A DNA stretch of 64,000 nt from Erythroxylum novogranatense (GCA_029891385.1 CM057235.1:23491120-23555119), one strand, 5' to 3'. Counted from the first letter of the stretch, positions 11,621 through 22,844 are shown. Notes: generated by a model not told the origin, from the sequence alone. Translations and numbers: made by a program.

Positions 11621-12602
11621 TGAAGTGAATCACACGTTAATACAACACTTAAAAACACAATAGAATGCACGAGAAGGGGGGGTTGAATTGTGTATTCCCC
11701 TTTTTGAATATCTTTTAGAATTACTTGTTAGAATTAAGATTCTTTACAGAATTCTTATTAATCCTGATTGATCAAACTTTTCAATGCTAAGTATATGAAT
11801 AGTAAATAAAGATCAACTTTGAAACTAAAAGTGAGATAGAGAGTGAGAGTAGTAGACACGCAGATTTATCCTGGTTCACCCCAAACCGTGGGCTACGTCC
11901 AGTCCTTAGAGTTTCTTCTGAGATTTCACTATCTCTTCAAACGTTACAGTATTCTTTCACGAGCCTCTTCAGGTCTCTACAAATAATATTCTTTCACACT
12001 TAGCCTCTGCAGCTATCTCAGACAACTTTTCTTTTCGAAAATATTTGAACACTCTGTTCTAAGGATAGTGTTCACTAATTCGCACTTAATCGCTTTTTCG
12101 CTTTGTGTAATTTTTATCAAAACAAAAGCACTTCGCCGACGACTTGACTTGTATTTATAGCCTTCGCCTCTAACTCGCTTCGATTCTTGAATCTTGAATC
12201 TTTAAAGAAACAGTTAATCAGTTGAGTTCAGAACTAACTCGAATCGACTCTTGCGTCTGTTTCTTTTCTGCGTCTGCGTTTGCGTCGTGTCTCGCGCGTG
12301 CATTTACTGCGTCAGATATCTACATTTGCGTCTGCGTCTTTTATTGTCTTGTGTCATCTGCGTCAGTGTTGACTTTTTACTTTGACAAACTTCGCCTGCG
12401 TGTTTTGATTTGTCTGTAAAAATCAGATCGACTTTTCAACTTAGTCTGTGTCAACTTAAATGCCTCAGATACGTCATCTTAAATACATCTCCTCCTAATT
12501 AGCCTCAGATATCGTGTGACTATTTTGTTTTTCTTGTATTTGATCTCACTATGTTTGTTATACATCAAAATCATTTTTATGTAAAGTCATTTTGACTTAA
12601 CA
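11621..12602 (-). repeat. 5' LTR of the SIRE-like copia
   Basis: It is collinear with 3134-4113 and adjoins the PBS, so it is the 5' LTR of a minus-strand element. Long stretches are identical to the other LTR; differences cluster around CTG/CAG and CTGCGT sites (about 12225-12530). Confidence 0.93.
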
Positions 12603-13654
12603 GATAGTTGAGTAGAATTGTATGGGTTATGAAAGTTCAAGTGGATGAGTTGATTGAAATGAAGTTGAAAAGCAAGATTTAAATATAAAAAGTGTGAGAA
12701 TTTGAAGAAATTAAGAAAGTTGACTTTTTGGGGATAGAGAGTTGACTTTTTGATTTAGGCATAAATTGAGAAAATGATCTTCATAAAATTTGTAGCTTAT
12801 ATTGCAAGTTTTTTGTCGCCATAAAGTATGATATATTTCGATATTGGAACTGAAAGTTATGATTTTTCGAAGTTAAGGTTATTTTTCTTTGTTTTTGAAA
12901 ATGCTCTTAAGTATAAGATTGTGTATGTTGTGCTTTGAGGATAATTCTGGATTGATATGTTTTGAATTGAGTTAAATGGTCTTCATGAAAGTCATAGAAG
13001 ATTTTCCTAGTTTTTCAATGACTATCATATGTTAATTGTGGATGTGAGAATTGGAAGATATGAATTTACGAAGTTTGGATGTAGTATAGGATGACACTAT
13101 TTTGGCAGAAACTTTGACTAAAGAATTGACTTAGTTAGAGTTTGAAATTGCGTTTAAGTTCTGCATGAAAATTTTAGATTATGTTTTGATCTTTCCATTG
13201 ATGTGAAGTATGCAATTTTTGGACTATGGAATGGAAGTTATGATTTTTGGAAGTTTCTGTTATTGTTTTGGCATGATTATTAGAGGACATAACCTTTGAC
13301 TGAAAAATTGACTCCCTTGGAGGTAAAATTGATTTTTATGTCCTTCATGAAAGTTGTAGGTGGCTTTTTGATCTTTGTAGTAATATAAAATATGACATTT
13401 TTGGACCTTGGAGTGGAAAGTTAGAAATTTTGGATGTTATGTTATTGTGTAGGGAAATATTAAATTGGACAGAATCTTTGATTAGAAATTTGATCACTTT
13501 AGAGATGGAATTGATTTTTGAGTTCTTCATGGAAGTTGTAGAGCTTCCTTTAAGCTTTCTATTGATACCAAATTTGTTAAATTTGGAGTTTGAAATCAAA
13601 AGATATGATTTTTGAAAAATTCAGAATTATTTACGTGAAAAAAGAGGAAATTAG

Positions 13655-13945
13655 CCAACACTCTGCTCGCCCTCCCGACTCGAGAGCGCTCGCCCAGCGA
13701 GCGTCGTTTCGCCCGCGTGTGACGCCGTTTTGGCACTTCGCCCTCGCCTCGCCCAAACAACGCCGCTCTGTTTCGTTTCTGCTTTTCCTCGCGCCATACG
13801 GCGCTTTTTCTGCTTTCCTCTACACGTGCCCATTTCCGCTATATGACGTCGTTTCGTTTCCTTTGCGCGACGTCGTTTTGTTTGTCCTTCTTTGGGTGCT
13901 GCCGTTTTGGCCTGATGCGACGTCGTTTTGCCCCTTTGGTTTTCT
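13655..13945 (+). repeat. GC-rich block in L2 with repeated GACGTCGTTTTG-like motif
   Basis: This GC-rich island lies within an otherwise AT-rich LTR. It holds GACGCCGTTTTGG, GACGTCGTTTCG, GACGTCGTTTTG and GACGTCGTTTTG at about 13721, 13846, 13870 and 13919, plus GCGAGCG/CGCTCGC inverted pairs near 13685-13705. It occupies the same relative LTR position as the GC-rich blocks at 32587, 37766, 42928 and 48106 but has a different motif. The open frame at 13590-14006 across it is not recognisable as a protein. Confidence 0.7.
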
Positions 13946-15730
13946 TGGCTTTACTTCTTCTAATCCGACCCTTATGCAATCATTTACTTATATCTTTTTC
14001 GTCTGACATCTGATTGACTTGGTTTTTTAAGCGTTGGATTCCTAAGAAAATTATCTACATTCTCATGGGAAATTTGTGAATTTTTTAGATTAAATTGAGG
14101 ATGATTGATTTAATCAAAATGAGTTGGGAAATTTTCTGAACATAGTTCAGTATTTTGAGAAATTCTTAATCTATGGTGATCCGATTGAAGTGACTCTTGA
14201 GGAAAAATAAAATAGAGACATGGGGCTACAAATAATATAAGGAATTAAATTTCAATTTAGCCCCTAAGACTTTCAATTTCTGAATTGAAATTCAGATTAG
14301 TGTGCAGTCTTGGAATAGAAAAATCTGAAAGTATTTTGGGCATAACTTTTGCTCTAGTAATCAAAATGAGGTGATTCTTAATTTGGATTAAACTATAGAA
14401 ATAGAGCTACAAATGTTCTGAAGGACTCGAATTTCAATTTTGTCTTTAAGAATGTCAATTCTCGGGTGGAAATAAAGTGCTGGAAAATGTTTTAGCATAA
14501 TGAAAACCCAAAATGTTTGGAGTATAACTTTTTGTGTAGTGCACCAAATTAAATGATTTTTGTGGCGTTATTAAATTAAGACAATGAGGAACGTTTCTCT
14601 AGAAGGAAGTTTTAGTAAATTCCTTCAATTTGATGAAGAGAAAAATGTCCTAAAGTAAGCATGAATTTAAATAAATTTCAGGGGAAATTTTGGAAGATCA
14701 CTTAAAGAATTAAGTTACAAGGCTAATATGGAGGGGCATTAAGGTCTTTTGACATTCATTAAAGGCAAGAATTAAGGGATGTCATTTAAAAAAAAAGGTG
14801 AAGCCCGAAACTTAAGAGGAATAGAAGGAAAGAAGAAGAGAAAGAAAAGGAAGAAAGGAGAAGAGAGCATGTTTCGGTGGAGTGAAGGAAAAAGAAAAGA
14901 GAGAGAGCTAGGGTTTTCGATTTTCCAAGGTTTCAAGCACGATTTTGAGAGGAATCAAGGGGGAAAAGATGGAAGAAGACAAGAGCTTCCTTCCAAACTA
15001 AGAAAAATTCGAAAATGAAAAAGATTAAGGTAAGAGATGGTTTTTGATCTTTGAGTTTTTCATAAATTTTTGGGTGAGATAGCTTGGAAATGGAATAGGT
15101 TTGTGATTTCCAAGTTCAATTTTGGCGATTGCTAAGTATTATTGGTTCAATTTTGGATGATAAATTAATTAGGGTTTATGTTATGAATTAGGAAAAATTA
15201 AGGAGAGGCTTTGGAGAAATTGAAGCATTGGACAAGCTTCAAGCACGGAATTGAGGTGGGTAATGTGTTTATTTTTTGAATTATAAGTTAAATTTGTGTT
15301 CTTGAAAATTCAAGAAAGTGAAAAGGGTTTTTAAGAAATTATTTTCGAATGATTAAAAGATTAAAATTCCTTGCTTTTGGGAATGATTTAAGAAATTGCA
15401 ATAATTATCGAATTCGTTATTTCTTTGAAAGATTTGAATAATTTGAAAAACGTCTATATTGAGGATTTCATTGTTTTGAAAGAATGAGATTTTGTTTTGA
15501 TTTATGATTTTGTTAAATTGCAAATTTGTGCATTCTTGGGTGTTTGAATTATGATTGAGATTTTGATATGTGAATTAGATTGTTATGTGATTTTTGAAAT
15601 TGTGGAAATTTCGAATGGAATTGTTGTTTGGTACTTGAATGAGTGGAAATTTTGTTATGCGAATTTTGGTTGAAAGTATGAATGACATTGTGTTGTATAT
15701 GACACGATATCAAAAGATCAGTTTCGACTT

Positions 15731-15752
15731 TTGCCTTCGGGCAATTTTTTTT
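15731..15752 (+). other. TTCG-tetraloop hairpin followed by T8, in L2
   Basis: TTGCC-TTCG-GGCAA is a perfect 5-bp stem closing a C(TTCG)G tetraloop, directly followed by eight T. A shortened homologue (TGCCTTCGGCA) is at about 34815 in the array LTR. A transcript from the LTR would carry this stable hairpin. No function can be assigned from sequence alone. Confidence 0.55.
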
Positions 15753-15904
15753 CCAATTATGACATATGTGATATGTGGGTTTGGTTAGGTCCCTTAAGTC
15801 GAGTCAGTGCACTGTCTCTTTTCTTTAAAAGGCTTCTCCCGCCTGCCCGCTAGTGGCACTGGAGCTCCGATTTTTGAACTCCCATAATTTAAGGCTACAC
15901 TGGA

Positions 15905-15995
15905 CCGCTATGCGGGAAAGTGTAGTACGTTCCGTTCACAACTGTACAGGACTGCTATGCGAGAATGTGCAGTACGTTCCGTTTTGGATCGACCC
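15905..15995 (+). repeat. Conserved paired motif GTGTAGTACGTTC in the LTR
   Basis: Two imperfect copies, about 48 bp apart, read GACCGCTATGCGGGAAAG-TGTAGTACGTTCCGTT and GACTGCTATGCGAGAATG-TGCAGTACGTTCCGTT. Related pairs or single copies occur on the minus strand of L1 (18145-18235, 20402-20475) and in the array LTRs (34974, 40149, 45323, 50492). The surrounding LTR sequence has diverged much more. Confidence 0.7.
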
Positions 15996-17528
15996 AAACC
16001 GTTTTGATATGTTATGTGTTTTGATTTGCGTTTATATGTGATTGCATTCATGTTTTTGAATTTGTTTAAGAATTGTGAAAAATGTGAGAATTTTGAGAAA
16101 TGAGAAATTAAGGATTTTTGTCAGACGTGAAATTTTTTGAAATTAATTATAAATGATTTGAAAAGTTTGAAAAGTGAGATTTTGATAAATTGCTCTACTG
16201 TGAAATGTTTTTAAATAGCAAAAGTTTTGTAGAACGATTTTTGCTTATTTTTCAATTTATAAATATATTATCCACGAGCTTTAAGCTCACCCTCCTTTCA
16301 TCCCCATCTCCAGGTATTCGAGTAGGAGATCGAATGAAAGACGGACAAGGCATCAGTTCGACCTTTGCATGTTTTTGTAATTCGTATAATTTAGATTTTT
16401 GATATTGGTTTGTTTATGGCGTAGAATGCCATTAAAGATTGTAGTGTAATTACTTCGGAATGTAAATTAATTCCGAACTTAAAAATGGATTTGTACATGG
16501 ATATGTGAATTATGAAATTGTGTATATAATTGAGTATGATGTATATGAATTCTGGAATTGTATAATTTATGAATGATTGGGTTGTGTTTAGATTGCATTA
16601 AGAATTTGTATATTGAAGATATGAATGGGATTTGTGTATGATTTGAGATGTGAATGTGATTTGCATATGAATATGGATGTGTTTGATTGGGATTTGGATT
16701 CCGAACGGGTGGTACGAGGATTCTGAGTTTTGATTGGGATTAAAAGTGTTTTTAAACCATTTAAAGGTTTTGGGGCTATTAAAATACAGTCGTCATGCTG
16801 CCCAATTTTTGGTAAATTGATGTTTATGAGTTTGAAAATGACAATTTGAGTGTATTGAGATTTTTGATTGAGGATTGGAAATTGATAATTTCCAAAGTGA
16901 AAAAGTGTATCACTTTGTAAGAGATTGAATGAAAATGAAAGAAAGAAAGAAAAAAAAATATACCGTTTTCAGATTGGTTAGTCTTAGGGTTTCCAACGCG
17001 ATAGTCTGATCAGATTTTGTTCTTAGATGTCGGAAAATTGTTCGGTTCAAATAAGCGATTTGTTTTATTTCGATTCGATTTGGATTCGTTTCGCTATTTG
17101 ATAGGTATTCACCATTTGATTCGTATCCGTTTTGTTATCGATTCGTTTCGATTCGATACTTTCGTTTTTGATTTCATTTGCCTTCCAATTCGATTTGTAT
17201 CCGATGAGCATTCGTCCGTTCTTTGGCGTTAAGAATTCGCATTCCTTCAGTTTCTTTCCGTTTTTTTTTCAATTGGGGTCCGATCTCCAGATCGGGTACC
17301 AACAATTAGCCTATATCAATACAATTTTTGCTAAAGTCAAAACACAAATTTTACCACTATGAAAGAATTAAAAATTGCACTGTACAAATTTGGAATGTCT
17401 TGAGCGTAACCATTCAACTACCAAATTAACTTCATTAATCTCTCAAATCTCAACTCATTTGCCTCATCACATTCAACTACATTTGATCAATTATAATTCC
17501 TATCTTCCTTTCCTTAGCATCTCACTTA

Positions 17529-17532
17529 TGTC

Positions 17533-17569
<37 letters not shown>

Positions 17570-17570
17570 A
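17529..17570 (+). repeat. (TA)n(TG)n microsatellite
   Basis: A TATATATATA run followed by about ten TG dinucleotides lies in the first 2.3-kb unit of L1. The paralogous position in the second unit (19831-19862) is pure (TA)n. Confidence 0.9.
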
Positions 17571-18329
17571 TAGTCAACAATTCATGTTCCAAAATCATCA
17601 ACTCAAGTTGATAACTTTTTCACGTATATCAAATTCACCTCACATCATCCATACATCATTCATATTTCATTAACATCAAAAGAATAAAGTTTTACAAATC
17701 CTTAATAGCATTCCAAGCCACATTACATCATTGTCTCAAAATCTCAAATTACAAAAGGTTCTTGAACAAATAAACTTATAACTTTCCTGAAACCAACTCA
17801 AAATACAAAATAAGTAAATTTCGAGAAATTCCCTTAGGATCTTGATCACTTAATCTCTTAGCTATGACCTGAAGATGGGATGAAAGCTCATAAAATGAAA
17901 GTAAATTTCGAGAAAATCCCTTAGGCTCTTGAAAGCTCGTGGGTAACAATTTATAACGAAAAATAAGCAAAACCTTTGAAAACATTTTACTTGTCACAAA
18001 AAATTTAAATTGAGTTCATAAAATGCATGTTTCTCATTGGCTCATCGTGTAGTCAAATTCACAAACCATAAATCATGAATGCATCAAACTTGTTCACAGA
18101 CCATAGGCCCATAAGTACATCAGAATGATTTGGGAGATCTATAAACAGAACGTACTACACATTTCCCATAAGGGTCCTGTGTAGCCATGAACAGAACGTA
18201 CTAACGCAATCCCATATAATGGTCTTGCATAATCGTGAACTCTATGAAGGAGCTCTATGCCATTAGCAGGTAGGCGGGAGAAGCCTTTAATCAAAGTGGA
18301 CTTGACAACAAAATGGACCAATCCAAATG

Positions 18330-19245
18330 AAGGATCAGACGATAGGATCAGATCAAGCCAGATGAAGGATCAGATGAATTGGGAAAATTGTCATAACTTT
18401 CCCTAGGGATGTTTGATTAAGGTTTTCTTTGTATGGTTCGAGATATAACTTCAAGATCTACAACTTTTAGGAGACATTGAAGACAAATTCTATCATATGA
18501 AGGGTCAAAAGAGGATCAGATGATAGGGTCAGACAAAACCAGACGAAGGGTTAGACAAATTGGAACAATTGTCATAACTTTCTCTATAGATATCAGATTA
18601 AGGTTTTTTTTATATGGTTCGAAAGATAACTTCAATATCTAAAATTTTAGGAGACATTGAAGACAAATTCTATCATCTAAAGGGTCAAAAGAGGACCAGA
18701 CAATAGGATCAGATGAAACTAGATGAAAGGTCAGACAAATTGGAACAATTGCCATAAATTTCTCTAAAAATATCAGATTAATATTTTATTTATATTTTTT
18801 AAAATAGGATTTAAATATCTACAACTTTCATGAAGACCTTAAAGACAAATTCTATCATCTATAAGGTCAAAAATGTGACCAAACAAAAGGATCAGATGAA
18901 CTTAGATTAAGGGATAGACGAATTGGAAAAATGGTCATAACATTCTCTAGAAAACTCGGATTGAGGTGTTATTCAGATGATTTGAAAGAGAACTTCAAGA
19001 TATACAACTTTCATGCAGACCTAATAGACAAATTCGATCATATATAGGGTCAAAAATAGGACTAGACGAAAGGATCAGATGAACTTAGATGAAGGGATAG
19101 AAGATTTCGAAAAATGGTCATAACTTTCTCTATAGAACTCGAATTGAGGTGTTCTTTAGATGATGCAAAAGAGAAATTCAAGATATACAACTTTCATGAA
19201 GACCTTGAAGATAGATTCTATCATATAGAGGGCTAAATCTGGACC
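18330..19245 (+). repeat. Tandem repeat, about 180-bp period, second block
   Basis: Anchor GTCATAACTTT (or GCCATAAATTT) occurs at 18390, 18571, 18751, 18934 and 19117, i.e. periods of 180-183 bp. It is the paralogue of 1600-2600 within the duplicated L1 segment. Confidence 0.85.
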
Positions 19246-19249
19246 TAAA

Positions 19250-19485
19250 CATGTTATGTTCAACATAAGATAAAGCAGAAAGTCAACCTAAGAAGAAACA
19301 AATGGTCAACCTAAGACGAAGCAGGGTCAACTTAAGATGAAGCAGAAGGTCAATCTAAGATGAAGTAGAGTCAACTTAAAATGAAGCAATAGGTCAACCT
19401 AAGATGAAGCGGAGTCAACTTAAGATGAAGCAGAAGGTCAACCTAAGACGAAGCAGAGTTAACTTAAGACAAAGCAAAATGCACT
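19250..19485 (+). repeat. Short tandem repeat, about 22-bp period, second block
   Basis: Same GAAGCAGA-GTCAACYTAAGA units as 2590-2872, about ten copies with small variations. It ends just before the CTCCACTCATAAAGATC segment. Confidence 0.85.
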
Positions 19486-19828
19486 CCTAGCATCTCCACT
19501 CATAAAGATCATAAATTTCGACTCCGATGTCCAAAAATTTCATACTATATACCGTTGGAAAGCTAGAAAGAAAAGCAACAACTTTATAGAGAAAAATTTG
19601 TCTAATTTAGTTTAGATCAATACAATTTTTTTTATAAAGTCAGAACATAAATTTTACCTCTGTGAAAGACTTGAAATTTGCACTGTACAAACATGGAATG
19701 TCTTCAACGTAACCATTTAACTACAAATTAACTTCATTAATCTCTAAAATCTCAACTCATTTTCCTCATCACCTTCAAATGCATTTGATCAATCATAATT
19801 CCTATCTTCCTTTCCTTAGCATCTCACT

Positions 19829-19830
<2 letters not shown>

Positions 19831-19862
<32 letters not shown>
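19831..19862 (+). repeat. (TA)n microsatellite
   Basis: About 16 TA dinucleotides at the position paralogous to the (TA)n(TG)n tract at 17529. Confidence 0.9.
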
Positions 19863-19866
<4 letters not shown>

Positions 19867-21576
19867 AACGATTCATGTTCCAAAATCATCAACTCAAGTT
19901 GATAAGTTCTTCACGTATATCAAATTTCAACTCACATCATCCATACATCATTCATATTTCATTAACATCAAAAGAATAAAGTTTTACAAATCCTTAATGG
20001 CATTCCAAGCCATATTACATCATCGTCTCAAAATCTCAAATTACAAAAGGTTCTTGAACAAACAAACTTATTGCTTTCTCGTAACTAACTCAAAATACAA
20101 AATAAGTAAATTTGGAGAAATTCCCTTAGGCTTTTGACCACTTGATCTTTTTGCTATGACTTGAAGATGGGATGAAAATGGGTGAGCTTGAAAGCTCGTA
20201 GGTAATAGTTTATAACGGAAAAATAACCAAACCTTTGAAAACATTTTACTTGTCACATAAAATTTTCATTGAGTTCACAAAACGCATGTTTCTCAATTTC
20301 TCATCGTGTGGTCAAATTCACAAACCATAAATCACGAATGCATCAAACTTGTTCACAAACCATAGGCACATAAGCACATCAGAATGGTTTGGGAGGTCCA
20401 TAAATAGAACGTACTACACATTTCCCATAAGGGTCCTATGTAGCCATGAACAGAACGTACTAACACAATCCCATATAATGGTCTTGCGTAGCCGTGAACT
20501 TATGAGAGTCCATGAAGGAGCTCTATGCCACTAGCAGGTAGGCAGAAGAAGCCTTTAGTCGAAGTGCACTTGACAATAGAATGGACCAAACCAAATGCAC
20601 ATAACATGTATTTGATATCTTGTAAGCATATTCCCCGAATTGGCACTTTTGCAAAACTTGATTTTTCATAAACATGAGATATTTCGAAAACATGATTTCA
20701 TAAACATGTTATCTTTCAAAATCACTTTCAAATTCTTTTCATAAATCATCACACAATTCATATAACAACATATTGTAATTTTTTGAATCATTTAAAAGCA
20801 ATAAATGCAACACTTATGATGCAATTAAATATCATTAAAACTTCTTTGATTCAAAGAAAATATTTAGTGGCTTATTTACTCTATTATAAACATATACCTA
20901 CCTTGATTTCCTTGCTTAAAGACTTGATCAAAATGTCTCTACTCTTGCTTCTCTTATCTTGCTTGATTTCCTTCTACTATAACAAAAATCCCACTCAATA
21001 GGGTTTTCAATTGAAAATCCCACAAAGTAGAATCACTAAAATTTTCTAAACTTCATGAACTAAAATCCTTCCAAAAATATAAAATATTCAAAATGATCTT
21101 ACCTTGATTCTTCACCAAAGGAAGAGATCTTTGACTCAAATGGAAGCTCTTCTCTTCCTCTTCCTTTTTCTCTTCTTGAACCACTTCAAAATCTCTCTCA
21201 AAAGCTAAGAAATGAAGAAACCCTAGCTCAACTCTCTTCTTTTCTCTCAACCACTGAAATCTCTCTTCTCTCTCCTATTTTCATTTTTCCCCTTCTTAAA
21301 AATAGCAAGCCAACATCTCTTCTTCCATTCCTATCCTTAATGAGTCCAAAAGGTCCATTTTAACCTTCCTTATAAGCTTAGGTTCCTTTAACCTTAAGTG
21401 TCTTACCAAAAACACCTTTGAACATTCTTATAACCTTAACACTTTAATTCCATCAATCCTATATCATATAATCTTTCTAACATCAACATAATAATTAACA
21501 TCACAAATTTTAATAAAGACCTCATAATTAATGTAAATCATCGTTATTCATCAAGAAAAATATTTAGGGGCCAACA

Positions 21577-21731
21577 ATGAACCTTTGAATGATCCATCTA
21601 ACGAATATGTCAATATTTCATTTGGAGAGGATGATGAGGGTCAGAGATCTAAAGATGAGTCAGATTTTGATTCTTATTTTTCTGAAGAAGAAGGTGACTG
21701 TAATTTACAATTAAGTTATGATAGCGATTAA
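21577..21731 (+). pseudogene. CACTA transposase remnant, part 2 (acidic C-terminal tail)
   Basis: After the ATGAA duplication, codons from 21582 continue the frame that is open up to 1113 (…IIYDDNE) and encode LNDPSNEYVNISFGEDDEG and an Asp/Glu/Ser-rich tail (DESDFDSYFSEEEGD). The stop is TAA at 21729-21731. Frame continuity across a 20-kb insertion is strong evidence that both parts were one gene. An acidic tail after DUF4216 fits CACTA transposases. No terminal inverted repeat of the element was identified on either side. Confidence 0.75.
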
Positions 21732-22363
21732 TTTGTGTTTGTAATTGAATATTTTAATCAACAAATACATTATTTCCATTTAAGTATATTATGTAAAGTC
21801 TGTCATTCAAAATCTTATTCAAGGAATGTCGACATGGTGACTAGTTCCAGATGGTAGTAATTCTATCCGTTGGGAAGAATGTGGCAAAATTGTCCCAACC
21901 TAAGGAATAAACACTACAGGAAATATCGTTGGTTCATACACTAATTTTTTTTTGCCTTCTATGGTCGATCTTCTACTTCAAGGTGTTTAGTATGATCTGG
22001 GCAATGTCTCTTTCCTTATTATGTACATCTCATTTCCTTTGTTGAAGTTATTATACATATTCACATTTGATGGTCTATACTACATGTTGTTTTAAGCTTC
22101 CTTTAGTCTCGAAGAGGACATGTATGCTGATAAAGGTGAGAGCGATATCAAAACGGGATATAAAGGATTAGGGAGATCAATTTTATGGAAAATTCTTCAA
22201 TTCCTTAAACCTCGTTTGCACAATCACGTATGTTTTAATATCTAGTTTTGGTTCATTTAACGGTTTACTAATATCATAGTTTCAAAAGTTCTTAAGTGAT
22301 TTTGTTTTAGGTTAATCTATTCGCCCTAGTAGTTCATCTGGAGAATCAATGTTCCATACTAAG
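21732..22363. other. Unassigned AT-rich sequence
   Basis: I recognise no gene or repeat here. A CACTACAGGAAAT string at 21912 resembles the start of a CACTA terminal repeat, but no partner end was seen. The stretch probably belongs to the 3' part of the decayed CACTA element or its flank. Confidence 0.4.
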
Positions 22364-22520
22364 TGTAATAGCCTAGATCACCTGCTCACAAATATTGTCC
22401 GCTTTAGGCCTAGCCATCAAGGTTTTGTTCCTCCCACAAACTCGCTCGAGAAAACGCATCTTTCAGGGTTAGGCTGACAGCTATTATCATCACCCACTCA
22501 TCTAGATATTATCCTTTTTT

Positions 22521-22615
22521 GGACTAATGCACTTGATCCCATCAAAACTCTGAGGTTAAATATGCTTGGGCGAGAGTAGTTCCAAGATGGGTGACCTCCT
22601 GAAAACTTCTCGGGA
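22521..22615 (+). ncRNA. 5S rRNA-derived segment in the TRIM LTR (copy 1)
   Basis: GACTAATGCACTTGATCCC, then GGTTAAATATGCTTGGGCGA, then GAGTAGTTCCAAGATGGGTG and ACCTCCTG follow plant 5S rRNA with scattered substitutions. This covers the internal promoter region (A box, intermediate element, C box). The 5S 5' terminus is poorly conserved and the 3' end is replaced. It is therefore a 5S-derived element part, not a functional ribosomal gene. Confidence 0.85.
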
Positions 22616-22747
22616 AAAACAAAACCATAAGGGCTTAGCTGAGTTAAGGCCTAAAGCGGACAATATCTGTGAGTGGATGATTTGGGCTCTTACAGGTTGT
22701 ATCAGAGCCAATAGTCGAGTCAGTTGGACCGGCAAGAGGCTTTCCAT

Positions 22748-22844
22748 GGCTTAGCGCACCAGATCCCAATAGAACTCCGAGGTTAAATGTGCTTGGGTGA
22801 GAGTAGTTCCAGGATGGGTGACCTCTTGGGAAGTTCTCGGGAAA
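22748..22844 (+). ncRNA. 5S rRNA-derived segment in the TRIM LTR (copy 2)
   Basis: GCTTAGCGCACCAGATCCC, AGAACTCCGAGGTTAAATGT, GCTTGGGTGAGAGTAGTTCC and AGGATGGGTGACCTCTTGGG match plant 5S rRNA somewhat better than copy 1. It lies about 230 bp downstream, in the shortened second LTR. Confidence 0.85.

Larger units (their letters stand above)
3134..12602 (-). mobile_element. Complete Ty1/copia retrotransposon, SIRE-like, with extra 3' ORF
   Basis: Two LTRs (3134-4113 and 11621-12602) flank an internal region with PPT, extra ORF, RNase H, RT, integrase, protease, gag and PBS in minus-strand order gag to 3' ORF. A 5-bp duplication, GATAG, flanks it at 3129-3133 and 12603-12607. Total length is 9,469 bp. 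The gag and integrase sequence style, LTRs near 1 kb and a long ORF after pol suggest the SIRE/Maximus lineage; this is by recognition, not a tree. All reading frames contain stops or frameshifts, so this copy is probably not autonomous as written. Confidence 0.93.
3001..17304 (+). mobile_element. L2: solo LTR of the long-LTR gypsy family, plus strand, interrupted by a SIRE copia
   Basis: The ends are TGTTGGAGCC at 3001 and GGGTACCAACA at 17304, with an exact 5-bp duplication ATTAG at 2996-3000 and 17305-17309. Removing the copia element (3134-12602) and its duplication leaves about 4.83 kb, close to the 4.54-kb LTRs of the 32-50 kb array. It shares their layout: a leading GTGGATGAGTTGATTGAAAT block (12640), a GC-rich block (13655-13945), GA-rich leader (14820-15010), a GTGTAGTACGTTC motif pair (15917, 15965) and a TTCG-rich end (17030-17230). 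No internal region was found. The paralogous uninterrupted site lies near 19598-19650. Confidence 0.9.
18331..20600 (-). repeat. Second unit of a 2.3-kb tandem duplication inside L1
   Basis: From the 180-bp block through the 22-bp block, the CTCCACTCATAAAGATC segment, the microsatellite and the AACAGAACGTACTA motifs, this stretch repeats the order of about 1650-3000 plus 17305-18330. The offset is about 2.35 kb after removing L2. The junction lies near 18328-18335, where ATGGACCAATCCAAATG switches into AAGGATCAGACGATAGG. The second unit lacks L2 and keeps the unoccupied site near 19600. Confidence 0.85.
1114..21576 (-). mobile_element. L1: long solo LTR (gypsy family), minus strand, with nested insertions
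   Basis: The ends are TGTTGGACCC at 1114 and GGGGCCAACA at 21576. They are flanked by an exact 5-bp duplication, ATGAA, at 1109-1113 and 21577-21581. Removing the nested L2 (3001-17304) and one 5-bp duplication leaves about 6.15 kb. No gag-pol, PBS or PPT was seen inside, so it is called a solo LTR. On the minus strand it shares with L2 and the 32-50 kb array the AAGGCTTCTCCCGCC block, the GTGTAGTACGTTC motif and a GA-rich leader with AGCTAGGGTTT (near 21.2 kb). An internal 2.3-kb tandem duplication accounts for its extra length. Confidence 0.85.

Noticed and set aside
14779..15018. Lys/Glu/Arg-rich ORF in L2
   Set aside because: It is the translation of the GA-rich LTR leader, which is low-complexity and poorly conserved in the array LTRs.
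21912..21928. CACTACAGGAAATATCG as a CACTA terminal repeat
   Set aside because: It would open an element running to the right, away from the transposase remnant, and no matching inverted end or 3-bp duplication was found.
22521..22844. Functional 5S rRNA genes
   Set aside because: Both segments lack proper 5S ends, carry many substitutions and sit inside LTR-like arms with a PBS, which fits a TRIM better than a 5S cluster.
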